From contig NZ_JAMLJI010000001.1 of the NCBI RefSeq assembly GCF_023712105.1, forward strand, positions 744,001 to 808,000: a stretch of DNA of 64,000 bases. Reading direction: 5' to 3'. Made by a program: the position numbers and the translations under genes. This document shows, one piece after another, positions 17,150-27,338 of the stretch (within the stretch, counting starts at the first letter, position 1; each line of letters begins with the position of its first letter). Under the pieces are notes generated by a model. That model did no database searches and had not been told where the DNA came from. It saw only the letters and a list, made by a program, of their open reading frames with translations. The stretch is from Larsenimonas suaedae (GTDB taxonomy: Bacteria; Pseudomonadota; Gammaproteobacteria; Pseudomonadales; Halomonadaceae).

Positions 17150-18832
17150 ATGACCAATGAAGCGACTTCAACGACGATGGGTGGGGATAAAAAACCGTCG
17201 TTGATTGAGCAGATCAAGGCAAACCCGAAGATCCCGGCGATCATTGTGGCCGCGGCGGCACTTGCCATTGTCGTTACGCTCCTGCTCTGGGCACGAAGCC
17301 CCGACTACCGCGTTCTGTTTTCGAACCTCAGCGGCCGGGATGGCGGCGAGATCGTAACGCAGCTCGAGCAAATGCAGGTCCCTTACAAGCTTTCACCCAG
17401 CGGTGAGACGATCTCCGTACCGGTAGACCAGGTCGCCCAAACGCGTCTGAATCTGGCGGGTCAGGGGCTGCCACGCGGCGGCAATGTAGGCTTTGAGCTG
17501 ATGGACAATCAGTCGTTCGGCGTCAGCCAGTTTGCTGAACACGTAAACTACCAGCGCTCACTCGAAGGCGAACTGGCCCGCTCCATCGAATCGCTTGGGA
17601 GTGTTCGCACCGCCCGAGTCCACCTCGCCATTCCAAAACCGACCGTCTTTGTTCGAGACAAGAAATCACCACGCGCCTCAATCGTGGTGTCACTTTATGC
17701 CGGCCGCGTGCTTGATGCCGGCCAGGTCAATGCGATTACCCATCTGGTCTCAAGCAGTGTGACCGACATGCCTGCAAGCCAGGTCACCGTGGTGGATGAA
17801 AGCGGCAACCTTTTATCCAACTCTGCAAGCGATGGCCTGGGTGAAATGAATGACACCCAGCTTAAATACACCACCAAAATCGAAGACAAGATCCGAAGCC
17901 GAATCGAATCGATCATTGCGCCACTGGTTGGCAAGAATAACGTCAAGGCCATGGTAACGGCCGATGTCGACTTCTCGGTGGGTGAACACACTCAGGAAAA
18001 ATACGGCCCCAACCAGCCTCCGAACGAGGCAGCGGTTCGTAGCCAGCAGACCAGTGAAGCCAAGCAGGTTGGAGAAGGTACGGTCGGCGGTGTGCCGGGC
18101 GCGCTGAGCAATCAGCCACCGGGCGTTGCAGCGTCTCCGATCAATGCTCAACAAGAAGGTGAAGACGGCGAGCAACAAGTCACGGCACCCCAGTCGAGCC
18201 AGCGAAACACTACGGTCAATTACGAAGTCGATCGCACGATCCGTCATGTGAAAGAAGACACCGGCCAGGTCGAACGTTTATCCGTCGCGGTCGTTGTCAA
18301 CTTCCGTCCGCAGGTCGACGAGGAAGGTAACGTTACCCAGGCGGCGCTGAGCGATGAGGAAATGCAGCGCATCAATCGCCTGGTTCGTGAAGCCATGGGC
18401 TTTAGTGATGCTCGGGGCGATTCGCTCGAAGTCGTCAACTCGCAGTTCACCGAGCCCGAACGGATGCCGACGCCGCCCTGGTGGCAGAATTCCGAGCTGA
18501 TCGCGCTGGCGATGACCATTGGCAAGTACCTGCTGATCGCACTTATCGCCCTCTTCCTCTGGAAGAAACTGGTCAAGCCGTACGCCGGACGCTACATGCC
18601 GCGTCAGGAGCGCGACGAAGATGGCATCTCTGTCATGGTCGGCGACGATGACGAAGAAGACGACATCGACCAGGAAATGGAAAACAAACGCCTCAAGCAG
18701 GAAGAACAGAAACGCAACCAGAAACGCGAAGAGTACAAACGCAAGCTCGAAAACACACGCACGGTCGCCAAACAGGATCCGAAACTGGTCGCAGTCATAA
18801 TCAAAGGGTGGATGCATCACGATGGCCAATAA
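17150..18832 (+). CDS. fliF: Flagellar MS-ring protein
   Basis: FliF forms the membrane ring on which the basal body is built and binds FliG in the cytoplasm. The 560 residues match the family length. Transmembrane helices lie at about 32-50 and 450-472. Between them are the ring-building motifs (RVLFSNLSGRDGGEIVTQLE, then VNYQRSLEGELARSI). A Gln/Gly/Pro-rich periplasmic segment is at about 290-350. The acidic cytoplasmic tail (VGDDDEEDDID) precedes a basic Lys/Glu helix that should meet FliG. It is the first gene of the fliFGHIJK operon and overlaps fliG by 11 bp. Confidence 0.96.
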   Translation: MTNEATSTTMGGDKKPSLIEQIKANPKIPAIIVAAAALAIVVTLLLWARSPDYRVLFSNLSGRDGGEIVTQLEQMQVPYKLSPSGETISVPVDQVAQTRLNLAGQGLPRGGNVGFELMDNQSFGVSQFAEHVNYQRSLEGELARSIESLGSVRTARVHLAIPKPTVFVRDKKSPRASIVVSLYAGRVLDAGQVNAITHLVSSSVTDMPASQVTVVDESGNLLSNSASDGLGEMNDTQLKYTTKIEDKIRSRIESIIAPLVGKNNVKAMVTADVDFSVGEHTQEKYGPNQPPNEAAVRSQQTSEAKQVGEGTVGGVPGALSNQPPGVAASPINAQQEGEDGEQQVTAPQSSQRNTTVNYEVDRTIRHVKEDTGQVERLSVAVVVNFRPQVDEEGNVTQAALSDEEMQRINRLVREAMGFSDARGDSLEVVNSQFTEPERMPTPPWWQNSELIALAMTIGKYLLIALIALFLWKKLVKPYAGRYMPRQERDEDGISVMVGDDDEEDDIDQEMENKRLKQEEQKRNQKREEYKRKLENTRTVAKQDPKLVAVIIKGWMHHDGQ

Positions 18833-19829
18833 TTCCCCGTTTAACGAAGAAGGGCTCGAGCGCAGCGCCATTTTGATGATGACGCTGGATGAAGATACCG
18901 CGGCCGACGTTTTCAAATACATGTCGCCCAAGGAAATTCAGCAGCTAGGGCTCGCCATGGCCGGCCTTCGCCAGGTGCCGAAAGAGCGCATTGCTGAAGT
19001 GCTTAGACAGTTCGACAGTGAGCTGGATCAACTGAGCGCAGTCGATATCAACTCCGGCGACCATATCCGGACAGTGTTGATCAAGGCACTCGGGGAAGAC
19101 CGCGCCGCAAGCATTCTCGAAGATATCTTCGAGGCCAATCATGGTTCGGGCATCGATGCACTCAACCTGATGGAGCCGACGGTCGTGGCCGAGATGATTC
19201 GGGACGAGCACCCACAGATCATCGCGACCGTTATCGTTCACCTCGAGCGCCACCAGGCCGCCGATATTCTGGCGCTCTTTGACGACGCACTTCGAAACGA
19301 CATCGTGCTTCGTATCGCGACCTTCAGCGGCGTACAGCCGGCGGCCCTTCAGGAGCTCACCGAAGTACTCGGCGGACTGCTTGATGGCCAGAACCTCAAA
19401 CGCAGCAAGATGGGTGGCGTAAGAACGGCGGCCGAGATTCTCAACCTGATGAATTCGACTCAGGAAGAGAGCGTCATCGATACCGTGCGCAATTACAGCG
19501 ATTCGCTGGCGCAGCAGATCATCGACGAAATGTTCGTGTTCGAAAACATTGCCGATCTCGACGATCGCACCATTCAGCGCATCCTGCAGGACGTCGACAC
19601 CAACTCGCTGGTGGTCGCGCTCAAGGGCTCGCCGGAAGAGCTTATCAACCGGGTGCTGTCCAACATGTCCAATCGTGCGGCAGAAATGTTGCGTGAAGAC
19701 ATGCAGATGCGCGGGCCGCTTCGCGTGTCCGTGGTCGAGACCGAGCAGAAAAACATACTGCAGCTGATTCGCAAACTGGCCGATTCCGGAGAGATCCAGA
19801 TCTCCGGCGGAGACGAAGCGTATGTCTGA
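18822..19829 (+). CDS. fliG: Flagellar motor switch protein FliG
   Basis: FliG is the rotor protein that contacts MotA and the switch proteins FliM and FliN. At 335 residues it has the three usual parts: an N-terminal FliF-binding domain (SAILMMTLDEDTAADVFKYM), a middle domain with the EHPQ-type motif (DEHPQIIATVIVHLE), and a C-terminal torque domain (VFENIADLDDRTIQRIL, then NMSNRAAEMLREDMQMRGPL). The gene begins inside the end of fliF and overlaps fliH by 8 bp, so translation is tightly coupled. Confidence 0.97.
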   Translation: MANNSPFNEEGLERSAILMMTLDEDTAADVFKYMSPKEIQQLGLAMAGLRQVPKERIAEVLRQFDSELDQLSAVDINSGDHIRTVLIKALGEDRAASILEDIFEANHGSGIDALNLMEPTVVAEMIRDEHPQIIATVIVHLERHQAADILALFDDALRNDIVLRIATFSGVQPAALQELTEVLGGLLDGQNLKRSKMGGVRTAAEILNLMNSTQEESVIDTVRNYSDSLAQQIIDEMFVFENIADLDDRTIQRILQDVDTNSLVVALKGSPEELINRVLSNMSNRAAEMLREDMQMRGPLRVSVVETEQKNILQLIRKLADSGEIQISGGDEAYV

Positions 19830-20514
19830 TTCTTCAAATGACTGGCAGCGCTGGGAAATGGGGTCGCTCGAACGCCGACGGCAACACCCCACCCAGACGG
19901 CCAAGCCACCGAAGCCAGATGCCCAGCAGCAACAGCGTCGCCGGGAGGATGCCAAGCGCCAGGCCATCTTCGAGCAGGCGAAGAAAGAAGGCTATGAAGC
20001 GGGTCTCAAAAAAGGGTTTGAGGACGGCTTCAACAAGGGCCGCGAGGAAGGTGAGCTGAAAGCTCACGCCGAATACGAAGAAATGCTTGGCGTACGACTC
20101 GAAAATACCATTTCGCCCATCGCGGTACTGGCCGAACAGTTCTCGGAAAGCATGGCAAGCCTCAATCAGGACGTCAGCCGGCAGCTTGCCGAGCTTGCGC
20201 TCGAAGCCGGTCGGCGGCTTGCCAACCGGTCACTTGAGCTCAATCCCGAGCATATTCTCGATGACATCGAGTCTTTGCTTGCCAGTGAACCCACCCTTAC
20301 CGGGCGTCCTCGCCTGTTCATCCATCCGGATGATCTGGAACTGGTGCAATCCGAACTGGGTGACGTATTGAAACAGGCCGGCTGGCAGCTACTTTCCGAT
20401 CACGATATCCAGCGCGGTGACTGTCGGATCGAAACCGACACCCGGGAAATCGACGCCACCCGGGCCGGACGCTGGGAGCGACTTCTTCAGGCCGTCGGCC
20501 ATGGTGAACACTGA
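19822..20514 (+). CDS. fliH: Flagellar export ATPase regulator FliH
   Basis: FliH binds the FliI ATPase and links it to the export gate and C ring. The 230-residue protein has a basic Gln-rich N-terminus, then a glycine-repeat helix typical of FliH ([20 protein letters not shown], with G every four residues), then the C-terminal FliI-binding domain. It is fused by overlap to both neighbours: 8 bp with fliG and 1 bp (TGATG) with fliI. Confidence 0.94.
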   Translation: MSDSSNDWQRWEMGSLERRRQHPTQTAKPPKPDAQQQQRRREDAKRQAIFEQAKKEGYEAGLKKGFEDGFNKGREEGELKAHAEYEEMLGVRLENTISPIAVLAEQFSESMASLNQDVSRQLAELALEAGRRLANRSLELNPEHILDDIESLLASEPTLTGRPRLFIHPDDLELVQSELGDVLKQAGWQLLSDHDIQRGDCRIETDTREIDATRAGRWERLLQAVGHGEH

Positions 20515-21875
20515 TGAGTGTAGAAACCGCCCTGTTTACAAGTCACTGGCAGCGAACGCTCGAAGACGCTCGCAAGGCCGCATCGAACATCGCACCGACC
20601 CAGCAGTTTGGGCGCCTGACGCGGGCCACCGGATTGGTGCTTGAAGCCACCGGCCTTAAATTGCCGCTCGAAAGCAGCTGCCTGATTGAGCTTGAGGACG
20701 AAGGACGCACTACGGAAGCCGAAGTCGTGGGCTTTACCGGCGACAAGCTCTACCTGATGCCCTACGTCGAAACCTCCGGACTCGTACCCGGCGCGCGCGT
20801 CTGGGCGCCCAAGGTCAGTAACCACGCCAAGGGCAAACGCTTTCCAGTGGGCAAGGCGCTACTTGGCCGCATCGTCGATGCCCGCGGGCGGCCGCTCGAT
20901 GGTAAACCCGCGCCCAAGGACGCCGAATATGCAGCGCTTTCGGCCCCGATGCTCAACCCACTCGAACGTGAGCCGATAAAGGAAGTGCTGGATGTAGGTG
21001 TTCGAAGCATCAACTCGCTGCTGACCATCGGGCGCGGTCAACGCCTTGGCCTTTTTGCGGGTTCAGGCGTGGGCAAAAGTGTGTTGCTTGGCATGATGGC
21101 GCGCTATACCCGCGCCGATGTCATCGTCGTCGGGCTGATCGGAGAACGCGGCCGAGAGGTCAAGGATTTCATCGAAAATATTCTGGGCGATGAAGGCATC
21201 AAACGCTCCGTGGTCGTCGCGGCGCCTGCGGACAACTCACCGCTGCTTCGTCTGCAGGGCGCAGCCTACGCGACACGGCTGGCCGAGGATTTCCGTGAAA
21301 AAGGGCTGAACGTTCTATTGATCATGGATTCGCTGACACGCTACGCCATGGCACAACGCGAAATTGCGCTTGCCATTGGCGAGCCACCGGCCACCAAGGG
21401 CTATCCGCCCTCGGTCTTTGCAAAGCTTCCGGCACTGGTTGAACGTGCCGGCAACGATGCACCGGACAAGGGATCGATTACCGCCTTCTATACCGTACTG
21501 ACTGAAGGCGACGATCAGCAGGACCCCATCGCCGATGCGGCGCGCGCCATTCTCGATGGCCATATCGTGCTGTCGCGCAAGCTTGCCGAAGCCGGCCATT
21601 ATCCAGCCATTGACATCGAAGCATCGATAAGTCGCGCAATGACGGCCCTTATCGATGAAACACACTTTGAACGCATCAAGTACTTTAAACAGATGATGTC
21701 ACGCTATCAGCGCAATCGGGATTTGATCAGTGTGGGCGCTTACGCGCACGGCAGCGACCCATTGCTTGATAGAGCCATACAGCTTTACCCGAAACTCGAA
21801 GAGTTTCTGCAACAGCGCATGACGGAAAGCACGACGTATGGTGAAGCGGTGATGAAGCTCAATCATCTGTTTTGA
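20514..21875 (+). CDS. fliI: Flagellum-specific export ATPase
   Basis: FliI powers unloading and entry of export substrates. The 453 residues resemble the F1 beta subunit. Walker A GSGVGKS is at residues 183-189, preceded by [10 protein letters not shown]. The Walker B region is [18 protein letters not shown], and the family signature [18 protein letters not shown] follows. The N-terminal beta-barrel domain is about residues 25-110. The ATG overlaps the fliH stop. fliJ follows after 21 bp. Confidence 0.97.
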   Translation: MSVETALFTSHWQRTLEDARKAASNIAPTQQFGRLTRATGLVLEATGLKLPLESSCLIELEDEGRTTEAEVVGFTGDKLYLMPYVETSGLVPGARVWAPKVSNHAKGKRFPVGKALLGRIVDARGRPLDGKPAPKDAEYAALSAPMLNPLEREPIKEVLDVGVRSINSLLTIGRGQRLGLFAGSGVGKSVLLGMMARYTRADVIVVGLIGERGREVKDFIENILGDEGIKRSVVVAAPADNSPLLRLQGAAYATRLAEDFREKGLNVLLIMDSLTRYAMAQREIALAIGEPPATKGYPPSVFAKLPALVERAGNDAPDKGSITAFYTVLTEGDDQQDPIADAARAILDGHIVLSRKLAEAGHYPAIDIEASISRAMTALIDETHFERIKYFKQMMSRYQRNRDLISVGAYAHGSDPLLDRAIQLYPKLEEFLQQRMTESTTYGEAVMKLNHLF

Positions 21876-21896
21876 TGAAGGCCAAAGGAGATTGTA

Positions 21897-22340
21897 ATGG
21901 GTAGCCATTCCTCTGCACTGGATACGCTGATCGACCTTGCGACCAATAACCGGGACAGCGCGGCGCAGCATCTGGGCAAACTTCGCCAGACCAAACAGAG
22001 CTCTCAGGAGCAGCTCGATACGCTGCTTCAATACCGCGATGAGTATCGGCAGAAACTTGATGATGCCATGAAACGCGGAATGAGCATGAACGAACTTCAA
22101 AACTATCAGCGCTTTATCGCCTCGCTCGACCAGGCCATCGCCCAACAGGAAAACGCGCTCAAGAATTGCGACCAGCGCGTCAACCAGGGCGTCAAGCATT
22201 GGCAGCAACAACAGCAGCGCCTCAACTCGTTCGACGCACTGGCAACGCGACGAAACGAAGAACGCGAACTCGTTGCCAAAAAATACGAACAGCGTCTGTC
22301 GGATGAATTCGCCAGTCGAGCTGTTTCGAGCTTCGGCTAA
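21897..22340 (+). CDS. fliJ: Flagellar export chaperone-escort protein FliJ
   Basis: FliJ is a small coiled-coil protein that contacts the FliI ring and the FlhA gate. The 147-residue product is almost entirely predicted helix with heptad-like charged/Gln spacing (RQTKQSSQEQLDTLLQYRDE, NALKNCDQRVNQGVKHWQQQ). Length and position between fliI and fliK fit exactly. GGAG lies 7 nt before the ATG. Confidence 0.93.
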   Translation: MGSHSSALDTLIDLATNNRDSAAQHLGKLRQTKQSSQEQLDTLLQYRDEYRQKLDDAMKRGMSMNELQNYQRFIASLDQAIAQQENALKNCDQRVNQGVKHWQQQQQRLNSFDALATRRNEERELVAKKYEQRLSDEFASRAVSSFG

Positions 22341-22357
22341 GCAAAAGGACCCCATCA

Positions 22358-23812
22358 ATGAGCACATCCGTTTCCCTGCCGGGCCTTTCAACAGCCGCGC
22401 CCTCTCCCTCGGGTCGAACAACTGCCGGATCCGAGACCGACTCGGGACAGGGGTTTGAGGGTACGCTAAAGGCCGCCGCCGGAGCTCGTACCGGGTCGAG
22501 CGAACAGACTAAAACCGGTTCGCCCTCCAGTGCTCAGGCGCGCGGCGATAGCGCACCTGCATCTCAAAATCCGGCGCAGGGTGATGCGCCTGATGCGAAA
22601 CAATTCGATGCGCTTTCACACAAGGCAGATAACCTACGAGCACCGCTCGGTGAACAGGCGCCCGCCACCGAACAGCCTATTGTGGCGGCGTTTGATAAAG
22701 CACCGAAAGAGCTTTCATCGGCTGCCTCAAATCAAGAACAGTGGATGACACGCCTAACGGCAGCGCGGTCACTCACATCACGGATGGCGTCCGAGCCCTT
22801 GACTGCTTCCGAGGCAAACGCAGCGCTCAAGGAGTCACTCAGTGGCGCAACAGCCTCGACCGTTGCCCTAACCAAGACAGGCTCGGACAAGACACTGCCT
22901 TCATTGGGTGGAAAACATCCTGGCGATGAACCGGCCGGGGATACGTTTGAGGACGAACCCGCAGCCAGTGGGCTGATCGCCGCATTCAATCCAGCCCAGG
23001 CTCTACCCTCTCAGACCTCTAAACCGGGCTCTGAATCCGCTCAATTCGGTAACAACGGCAAGGGCATGAGCAAGACAGCACAACTCCAGGCGCAGCAGCA
23101 AAGCGCATTTTCCGATAAGACGCTCGATGATGTTGCAAGTCGCGTGACACAACGTGATGGTCACAAAGGTGACAACGCACCTTTCTCACTCAAGGCCATG
23201 GCCCTTGGCGGCGGTGACGCAACTACAGGCGGTGCCGGCAATACAGTGACGTCGGCCTCGATCCCCTCCGCTCAACCCGCAGTGGTGCCCGGTCAGGCGC
23301 AGCCGGGTCAGCCAGCGCCGACATCAACAGGGCTTTATACCGGTGTGATGAACGCACAGGTAGGCAGTGACAACTGGAACGGCGCGCTTGGTCAACACAT
23401 GATCCGAATGAGCGCTCAGGGTCAGGGCCAGGCCGAGCTTCACCTGAACCCACGGGATATGGGCCCACTGTCCATTTCGCTGAAAATGGATGATCAAGGT
23501 GCACAGGCCCATTTTTTCTCGGCCAACGCCCACGTGCGATCTGCACTTGAGACTGCACTGCCTCACCTTAAAGAAGCCATGGCCGACAGCGGCATCCAAC
23601 TTGGTCAGACAAGCGTGAGCGACCAACAACAGCCTCAGCATTTCGCGTTTGGCCAATCAAACCAGGACAGTGGCACTAAAGAGGGTCGAGGGGAGACCTC
23701 CGCCTTCGGACAGGATAGGGATGACGCGCGCTCGATCACCGGTACTGCAGACGACATTCTTGCCCGGGCGCCCACCTCGTCACGCCTTGGGGGGATAGAC
23801 CTGTTCGCTTGA
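22358..23812 (+). CDS. fliK: Flagellar hook-length control protein
   Basis: FliK measures hook length and switches export from hook to filament proteins. The first 340 residues or so are a low-complexity Ala/Ser/Gln/Gly-rich ruler region. The C-terminal Flg_hook domain (about 345-430) has the conserved pattern QGQGQAELHLNPRDMGPLSI and HFFSANAHVRSALETALPHL. The total of 484 residues is within the wide range of FliK. It is the last gene of the fliF operon, followed by a strong terminator. Confidence 0.93.
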   Translation: MSTSVSLPGLSTAAPSPSGRTTAGSETDSGQGFEGTLKAAAGARTGSSEQTKTGSPSSAQARGDSAPASQNPAQGDAPDAKQFDALSHKADNLRAPLGEQAPATEQPIVAAFDKAPKELSSAASNQEQWMTRLTAARSLTSRMASEPLTASEANAALKESLSGATASTVALTKTGSDKTLPSLGGKHPGDEPAGDTFEDEPAASGLIAAFNPAQALPSQTSKPGSESAQFGNNGKGMSKTAQLQAQQQSAFSDKTLDDVASRVTQRDGHKGDNAPFSLKAMALGGGDATTGGAGNTVTSASIPSAQPAVVPGQAQPGQPAPTSTGLYTGVMNAQVGSDNWNGALGQHMIRMSAQGQGQAELHLNPRDMGPLSISLKMDDQGAQAHFFSANAHVRSALETALPHLKEAMADSGIQLGQTSVSDQQQPQHFAFGQSNQDSGTKEGRGETSAFGQDRDDARSITGTADDILARAPTSSRLGGIDLFA

Positions 23813-23841
23813 TTGCATGCTCGCATTAGCTTGCCTCCAAT

Positions 23842-23866
23842 GCCCCCGTTTAACGGGGGCTTTTTT
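23842..23866 (+). terminator. Terminator after fliK
   Basis: GCCCCCGTT and AACGGGGGC form a strong stem around TA, followed by TTTTTT. It splits fliFGHIJK from fliLMNOPQR. Confidence 0.93.
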
Positions 23867-24014
23867 ATTTGGAACAAGGCCATTTTTCAGGATAAGTGAT
23901 TGAAAGCTCGGCAAGGACTCTAAAACGAAAAGGTAACCTGATGTAACACGTCTTTTTGGACCTTCATTCGCCTCCGCCACCGGTACTATCGGTGCTATCG
24001 AAAAGTCCGGAGTA

Positions 24015-24527
24015 ATGGAAAATCTCATGGCAAAAGCAAAAGTAAAAACAGCGTCATCAGACGATGCGCCCAATAAAAAATCCAAGCTCTGGTTGATCGT
24101 GTTACTCAGCGTGCTCGTAACAGCAGGTGCCGCTGCAGGAGCGTACTACTTCCTTCTGGCAGATGATGCGCCGAGTGAGGAAGTCACCGAGCAGGCGCCA
24201 CCGCCCCCTCCGCCCACACCGGTCTTTGTCGAGTTGAAACCGTTCACGGTCAATCTGGGCGACAACAGCGGGCGCATGCTTTATGTCGGCATTTCCCTGC
24301 GTGTTGAAAGTGCCGAGGCACAGACACACATGCTCGAGCACATGCCAGAGGTGCGCAATCGCATCCTGCTGGTGCTGACAAGCCAGGACTCGAAGGAGCT
24401 GGCAACGCTTGAGGGGAAACGCCAGCTGGCCGACACCATAAGCCAGGCATTCGATCAGCCCTTTGAAGGCGCAGGACAGCCAATTACCGTGTCTGACGTC
24501 CTGTTCACCGACTTCATCGTTCAGTAA
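24015..24527 (+). CDS. fliL: Flagellar basal-body-associated protein FliL
   Basis: FliL is a single-span membrane protein that stabilises stator and rotor under load. There is one transmembrane helix at about residues 26-52 (LWLIVLLSVLVTAGAAAGAY), a Pro-rich linker (APPPPPPTPV), and a periplasmic stomatin-like domain ending FTDFIVQ, the usual FliL end. GGAG sits only 2 nt before this ATG. An ATG 12 nt further on (MAKAKVK) is possible and would shorten it by four residues. It is the first gene of the fliLMNOPQR operon; a promoter should lie in 23867-24014, but none stands out. Confidence 0.94.
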   Translation: MENLMAKAKVKTASSDDAPNKKSKLWLIVLLSVLVTAGAAAGAYYFLLADDAPSEEVTEQAPPPPPPTPVFVELKPFTVNLGDNSGRMLYVGISLRVESAEAQTHMLEHMPEVRNRILLVLTSQDSKELATLEGKRQLADTISQAFDQPFEGAGQPITVSDVLFTDFIVQ

Positions 24528-24545
24528 CCGACAAGGATCAGGGCC

Positions 24546-25556
24546 ATGGCAGACGATATGTTGTCGCAGGATGAAATCGATGCCCTCTTGAAGGGGGTAA
24601 GCGGCGATGAAGAAGAGCAGTCCAGCGCAGAGGAAAGTTCGGGCAAGAAAATTCGCCCATACGACCCGGCCACGCAACAGCGCATGATTCGACGCCGGCT
24701 GCACGGGCTAGACATCATCAACGAGCGTTTTGCCCGGCGGTTTCGAATGGCCCTGTTCAACCTGATTCGTCGCTCGGCCGACATCACGGTCGGCCAGGTC
24801 AAGTATCAGCGCTATATCGATTTCACCCGTAACCTCCCGGTTCCGGCCAATATCAACATGATCGCAATCAAGCCGCTACGGGGGAACGCCTTGATCGTGT
24901 TTCCACCGAACGTGGTCTTTCTCGTGGTCGATAACCTGTTCGGCGGCGACGGCCGGTTTCTAACCAAATCCGAAGGTCGTGAGTTCACGCATACCGAACA
25001 GCGCCTGATCCAGCGCCTTTTGAACCTGGCGCTTGAAAGCTATGGCGAAGGCTGGCAGAGCATATTCCCGGTGGACCTTGAATATCAACGCTCTGAAATG
25101 CAGGTGAAATTCACCAACATCGTCAACACACCGAACGAGCTGGTCATCAATACGACGTTTCACCTGGAAGTCGGCTCGTTCGGCAGTGACTTCCACATCT
25201 GCATGCCTTACTCGATGCTCGAGCCGATCAAGGAAGAGCTTTCGGGCACCCAGCAGAACATGGAAAAGGAAGAAGAAGCATTCAGACGTTCGAAGCTCGC
25301 CGCCGAAGTGAAGCAGTCGAGTGTCGATCTGGTTGCCACCTTCGGCGAGATTCAGACCCATCTGGCCCAGGTTTCGAAAATGAAAGTGGGGGATGTATTT
25401 CCCTTTGAACTTCCTCAAAACGTGATTGCCCGCATCGATGGGGTTCCTGTCCTCGAATGCGATTACGGCTCCTCAAACGGGCAAAAAGGGCTGCGTGTCA
25501 AACGCGTAATCGACCATGTCGTTCAAGAAACTTATCGGGACTTGAAAAATGTCTGA
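24546..25556 (+). CDS. fliM: Flagellar motor switch protein FliM
   Basis: FliM is the C-ring subunit that binds phosphorylated CheY. The N-terminus, MADDMLSQDEIDALLKG, is the canonical CheY-P binding peptide. The CheC-like middle domain (about 45-230) and the C-terminal SpoA domain (about 245-330, with MKVGDVFPFELPQNVIARID) follow. Length 336 residues is normal. It overlaps fliN by 8 bp. Confidence 0.97.
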   Translation: MADDMLSQDEIDALLKGVSGDEEEQSSAEESSGKKIRPYDPATQQRMIRRRLHGLDIINERFARRFRMALFNLIRRSADITVGQVKYQRYIDFTRNLPVPANINMIAIKPLRGNALIVFPPNVVFLVVDNLFGGDGRFLTKSEGREFTHTEQRLIQRLLNLALESYGEGWQSIFPVDLEYQRSEMQVKFTNIVNTPNELVINTTFHLEVGSFGSDFHICMPYSMLEPIKEELSGTQQNMEKEEEAFRRSKLAAEVKQSSVDLVATFGEIQTHLAQVSKMKVGDVFPFELPQNVIARIDGVPVLECDYGSSNGQKGLRVKRVIDHVVQETYRDLKNV

Positions 25557-26115
25557 TCCAAATACTCCTGAAGATCCAAAAGAGACTCAAACGCAGTCCG
25601 AGTCGACCGACAATGCCTCAAGCGATACTCCCAAGGACGAAGGGCCCAGTGCCGAAGACATCTGGGGCGATGCGTTTGCCGAACAGGAAGCGGCCGAGGA
25701 CAGCCTGAGCGAGGCCAGCGCCGAAGACATCTGGGGCGACGCCTTTGCCGAAGAGGCGGCGACCGCACCAGAGGCGACCGAAACCACACACGCCAGTGCC
25801 AGCGAGGATATCTTCAAGCCTCTGGATACCGGCGACTCGAGCGGCGGGCTGCCGCGTGAGCTCGACGTGATCATGGAAATTCCGGTCACCATGTCTGTCG
25901 AGCTGGGGCGCACGCGCCTGACCATTCGCCAGCTTCTTGATCTGGCCAAGGGTTCGGTGGTTGAACTTGATGGCCTTGCGGGCGAACCGATGGACATTCT
26001 GGTCAATGGCTATCTGATCGCCCAGGGCGAGGTAGTGGTCGTCGATGATAAATATGGTATTCGTATTACCGACATCGTCACGCCCACCGAACGTATACAA
26101 AGGCTCAATCGTTAA
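25549..26115 (+). CDS. fliN: Flagellar motor switch protein FliN with repeated acidic N-terminus
   Basis: FliN completes the C ring and helps dock the export apparatus. The C-terminal SpoA domain is at about 105-185 (LDVIMEIPVTMSVELGRTRL, VVELDGLAGEPMDILVNGYL). The first 100 residues are a long acidic extension in which AEDIWGDAFAE occurs twice, 23 residues apart. At 188 residues it is longer than E. coli FliN (137). It overlaps fliM by 8 bp and fliO by 1 bp. Confidence 0.95.
   Translation: MSDPNTPEDPKETQTQSESTDNASSDTPKDEGPSAEDIWGDAFAEQEAAEDSLSEASAEDIWGDAFAEEAATAPEATETTHASASEDIFKPLDTGDSSGGLPRELDVIMEIPVTMSVELGRTRLTIRQLLDLAKGSVVELDGLAGEPMDILVNGYLIAQGEVVVVDDKYGIRITDIVTPTERIQRLNR
25651..25752 (+). 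repeat. Imperfect internal repeat in fliN
   Basis: Two 33-bp units (25651-25683 and 25720-25752, period 69 bp) both encode AEDIWGDAFAE. They differ at two silent third-codon bases, so the protein repeat is conserved beyond the DNA identity. Confidence 0.8.
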
Positions 26116-26591
26116 TGACAGCGCTCAGCGAAAGCTCGGTTCAGACCGCAATCACACTAGGAAGTCATGTTACCGCCCAGGCCGCCCCGGTATTTCAGAG
26201 CGGCTCAGGCCTTGGCGGCATGGAAAGCCTTGGCAAGATGGTGCTTGGCCTTCTGGTCGTGGTTGCTCTGATCTTTGCTTGCGCGGCGCTTGTCAAACGC
26301 ATGGGACCGATGCGCCAGTTTTCCGGAGCCAATCAGCAGCTCAGGGTGCTCGGCTCGCAGGCTGTCGGGCAACGGGAGCGCGTTGTCGTCATTCAAACCG
26401 AGGATGCACGACTTGTATTGGGCGTGACGAGTCAAAGCATCACGCACCTGCATACGCTGCCTCCCCTGCCTGAAGACGAAGTAGCTACTAAAGACCATGA
26501 AACAAAGACGCTTCCGACCTTCAGGGAAGCTCTGGCCCACAATCTTAAAAAAAAGATGGCCCGCACATCCTCTCAACGGGATAACTCATGA
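26115..26591 (+). CDS. fliO: Flagellar export apparatus protein FliO
   Basis: FliO is a small membrane protein that helps assemble the FliP ring. One transmembrane helix lies at about residues 37-56 ([20 protein letters not shown]). A cytoplasmic domain follows with the family pattern [20 protein letters not shown] and [10 protein letters not shown]. The 158 residues and the 1-bp and 4-bp overlaps with fliN and fliP fit the standard order. Confidence 0.93.
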   Translation: MTALSESSVQTAITLGSHVTAQAAPVFQSGSGLGGMESLGKMVLGLLVVVALIFACAALVKRMGPMRQFSGANQQLRVLGSQAVGQRERVVVIQTEDARLVLGVTSQSITHLHTLPPLPEDEVATKDHETKTLPTFREALAHNLKKKMARTSSQRDNS

Positions 26592-27328
26592 CGCGTTTCT
26601 TATTTAAACTCTTGGCGCTCGGACTGATATCACCCTCAGCCTTTGCAGCGCTGCCCGCGCTGACAAGCCAGCCAATGGCCGATGGCGGCCAGGAGTGGGG
26701 CCTGAATGTTCAGCTGCTGGTGCTGCTGACGTCGCTGGCGTTTTTGCCCGCCGTGCTTTTGATGATGACTGGATTCACTCGCATCATCATCGTTTTGAGC
26801 CTGCTTAGAACCGCACTCGGTACGCAGTCGGCGCCATCGAATCAAATTCTGGTCGGTCTGGCCTTGTTTCTGACCTTTTTCGTGATGTCACCGGTGTTCA
26901 GTCAGATCTACGACGAAGCCTATGTGCCACTATCGAACAACGAAATGACCTTTCAGCAGGCCATCGAGCAAGGCGCACAGCCCATCAGGACCTTCATGAT
27001 GAATCAAACGCGCGAGGCCGATCTTGCCCTGTTTGCACGCCTGGCCGATGCCCCAGACTGGCAAGGCCCTGAAGATGTGCCCATGCGTCTATTGATGCCC
27101 GCCTTCGTGACCAGCGAGCTCAAGACCGCGTTTCAGATCGGCTTTACTGTCTTCATCCCGTTTCTGGTCATCGACCTGGTCGTGGCCAGCGTGCTGATGG
27201 CGCTTGGTATGATGATGGTGCCCCCAGCCACGATTTCGCTCCCGTTCAAACTGATGCTGTTCGTTCTGGTCGATGGCTGGCAGCTATTGATGGGCTCGCT
27301 GGCTCAAAGTTTCTATCTCGGCGGATAA
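26588..27328 (+). CDS. fliP: Flagellar export gate protein FliP
   Basis: FliP forms the core of the export channel with FliQ and FliR. It starts with a cleavable signal peptide ([20 protein letters not shown]). The conserved FliP signature follows: [40 protein letters not shown] and the C-terminal [15 protein letters not shown]. The 246 residues are normal. It overlaps fliO by 4 bp. Confidence 0.97.
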   Translation: MTRFLFKLLALGLISPSAFAALPALTSQPMADGGQEWGLNVQLLVLLTSLAFLPAVLLMMTGFTRIIIVLSLLRTALGTQSAPSNQILVGLALFLTFFVMSPVFSQIYDEAYVPLSNNEMTFQQAIEQGAQPIRTFMMNQTREADLALFARLADAPDWQGPEDVPMRLLMPAFVTSELKTAFQIGFTVFIPFLVIDLVVASVLMALGMMMVPPATISLPFKLMLFVLVDGWQLLMGSLAQSFYLGG

Positions 27329-27338
27329 GGAATACACC

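Noticed and set aside
18945-19967. Minus-strand open frame of 340 codons
   Set aside because: It is the antisense shadow of fliG, which is unmistakable.
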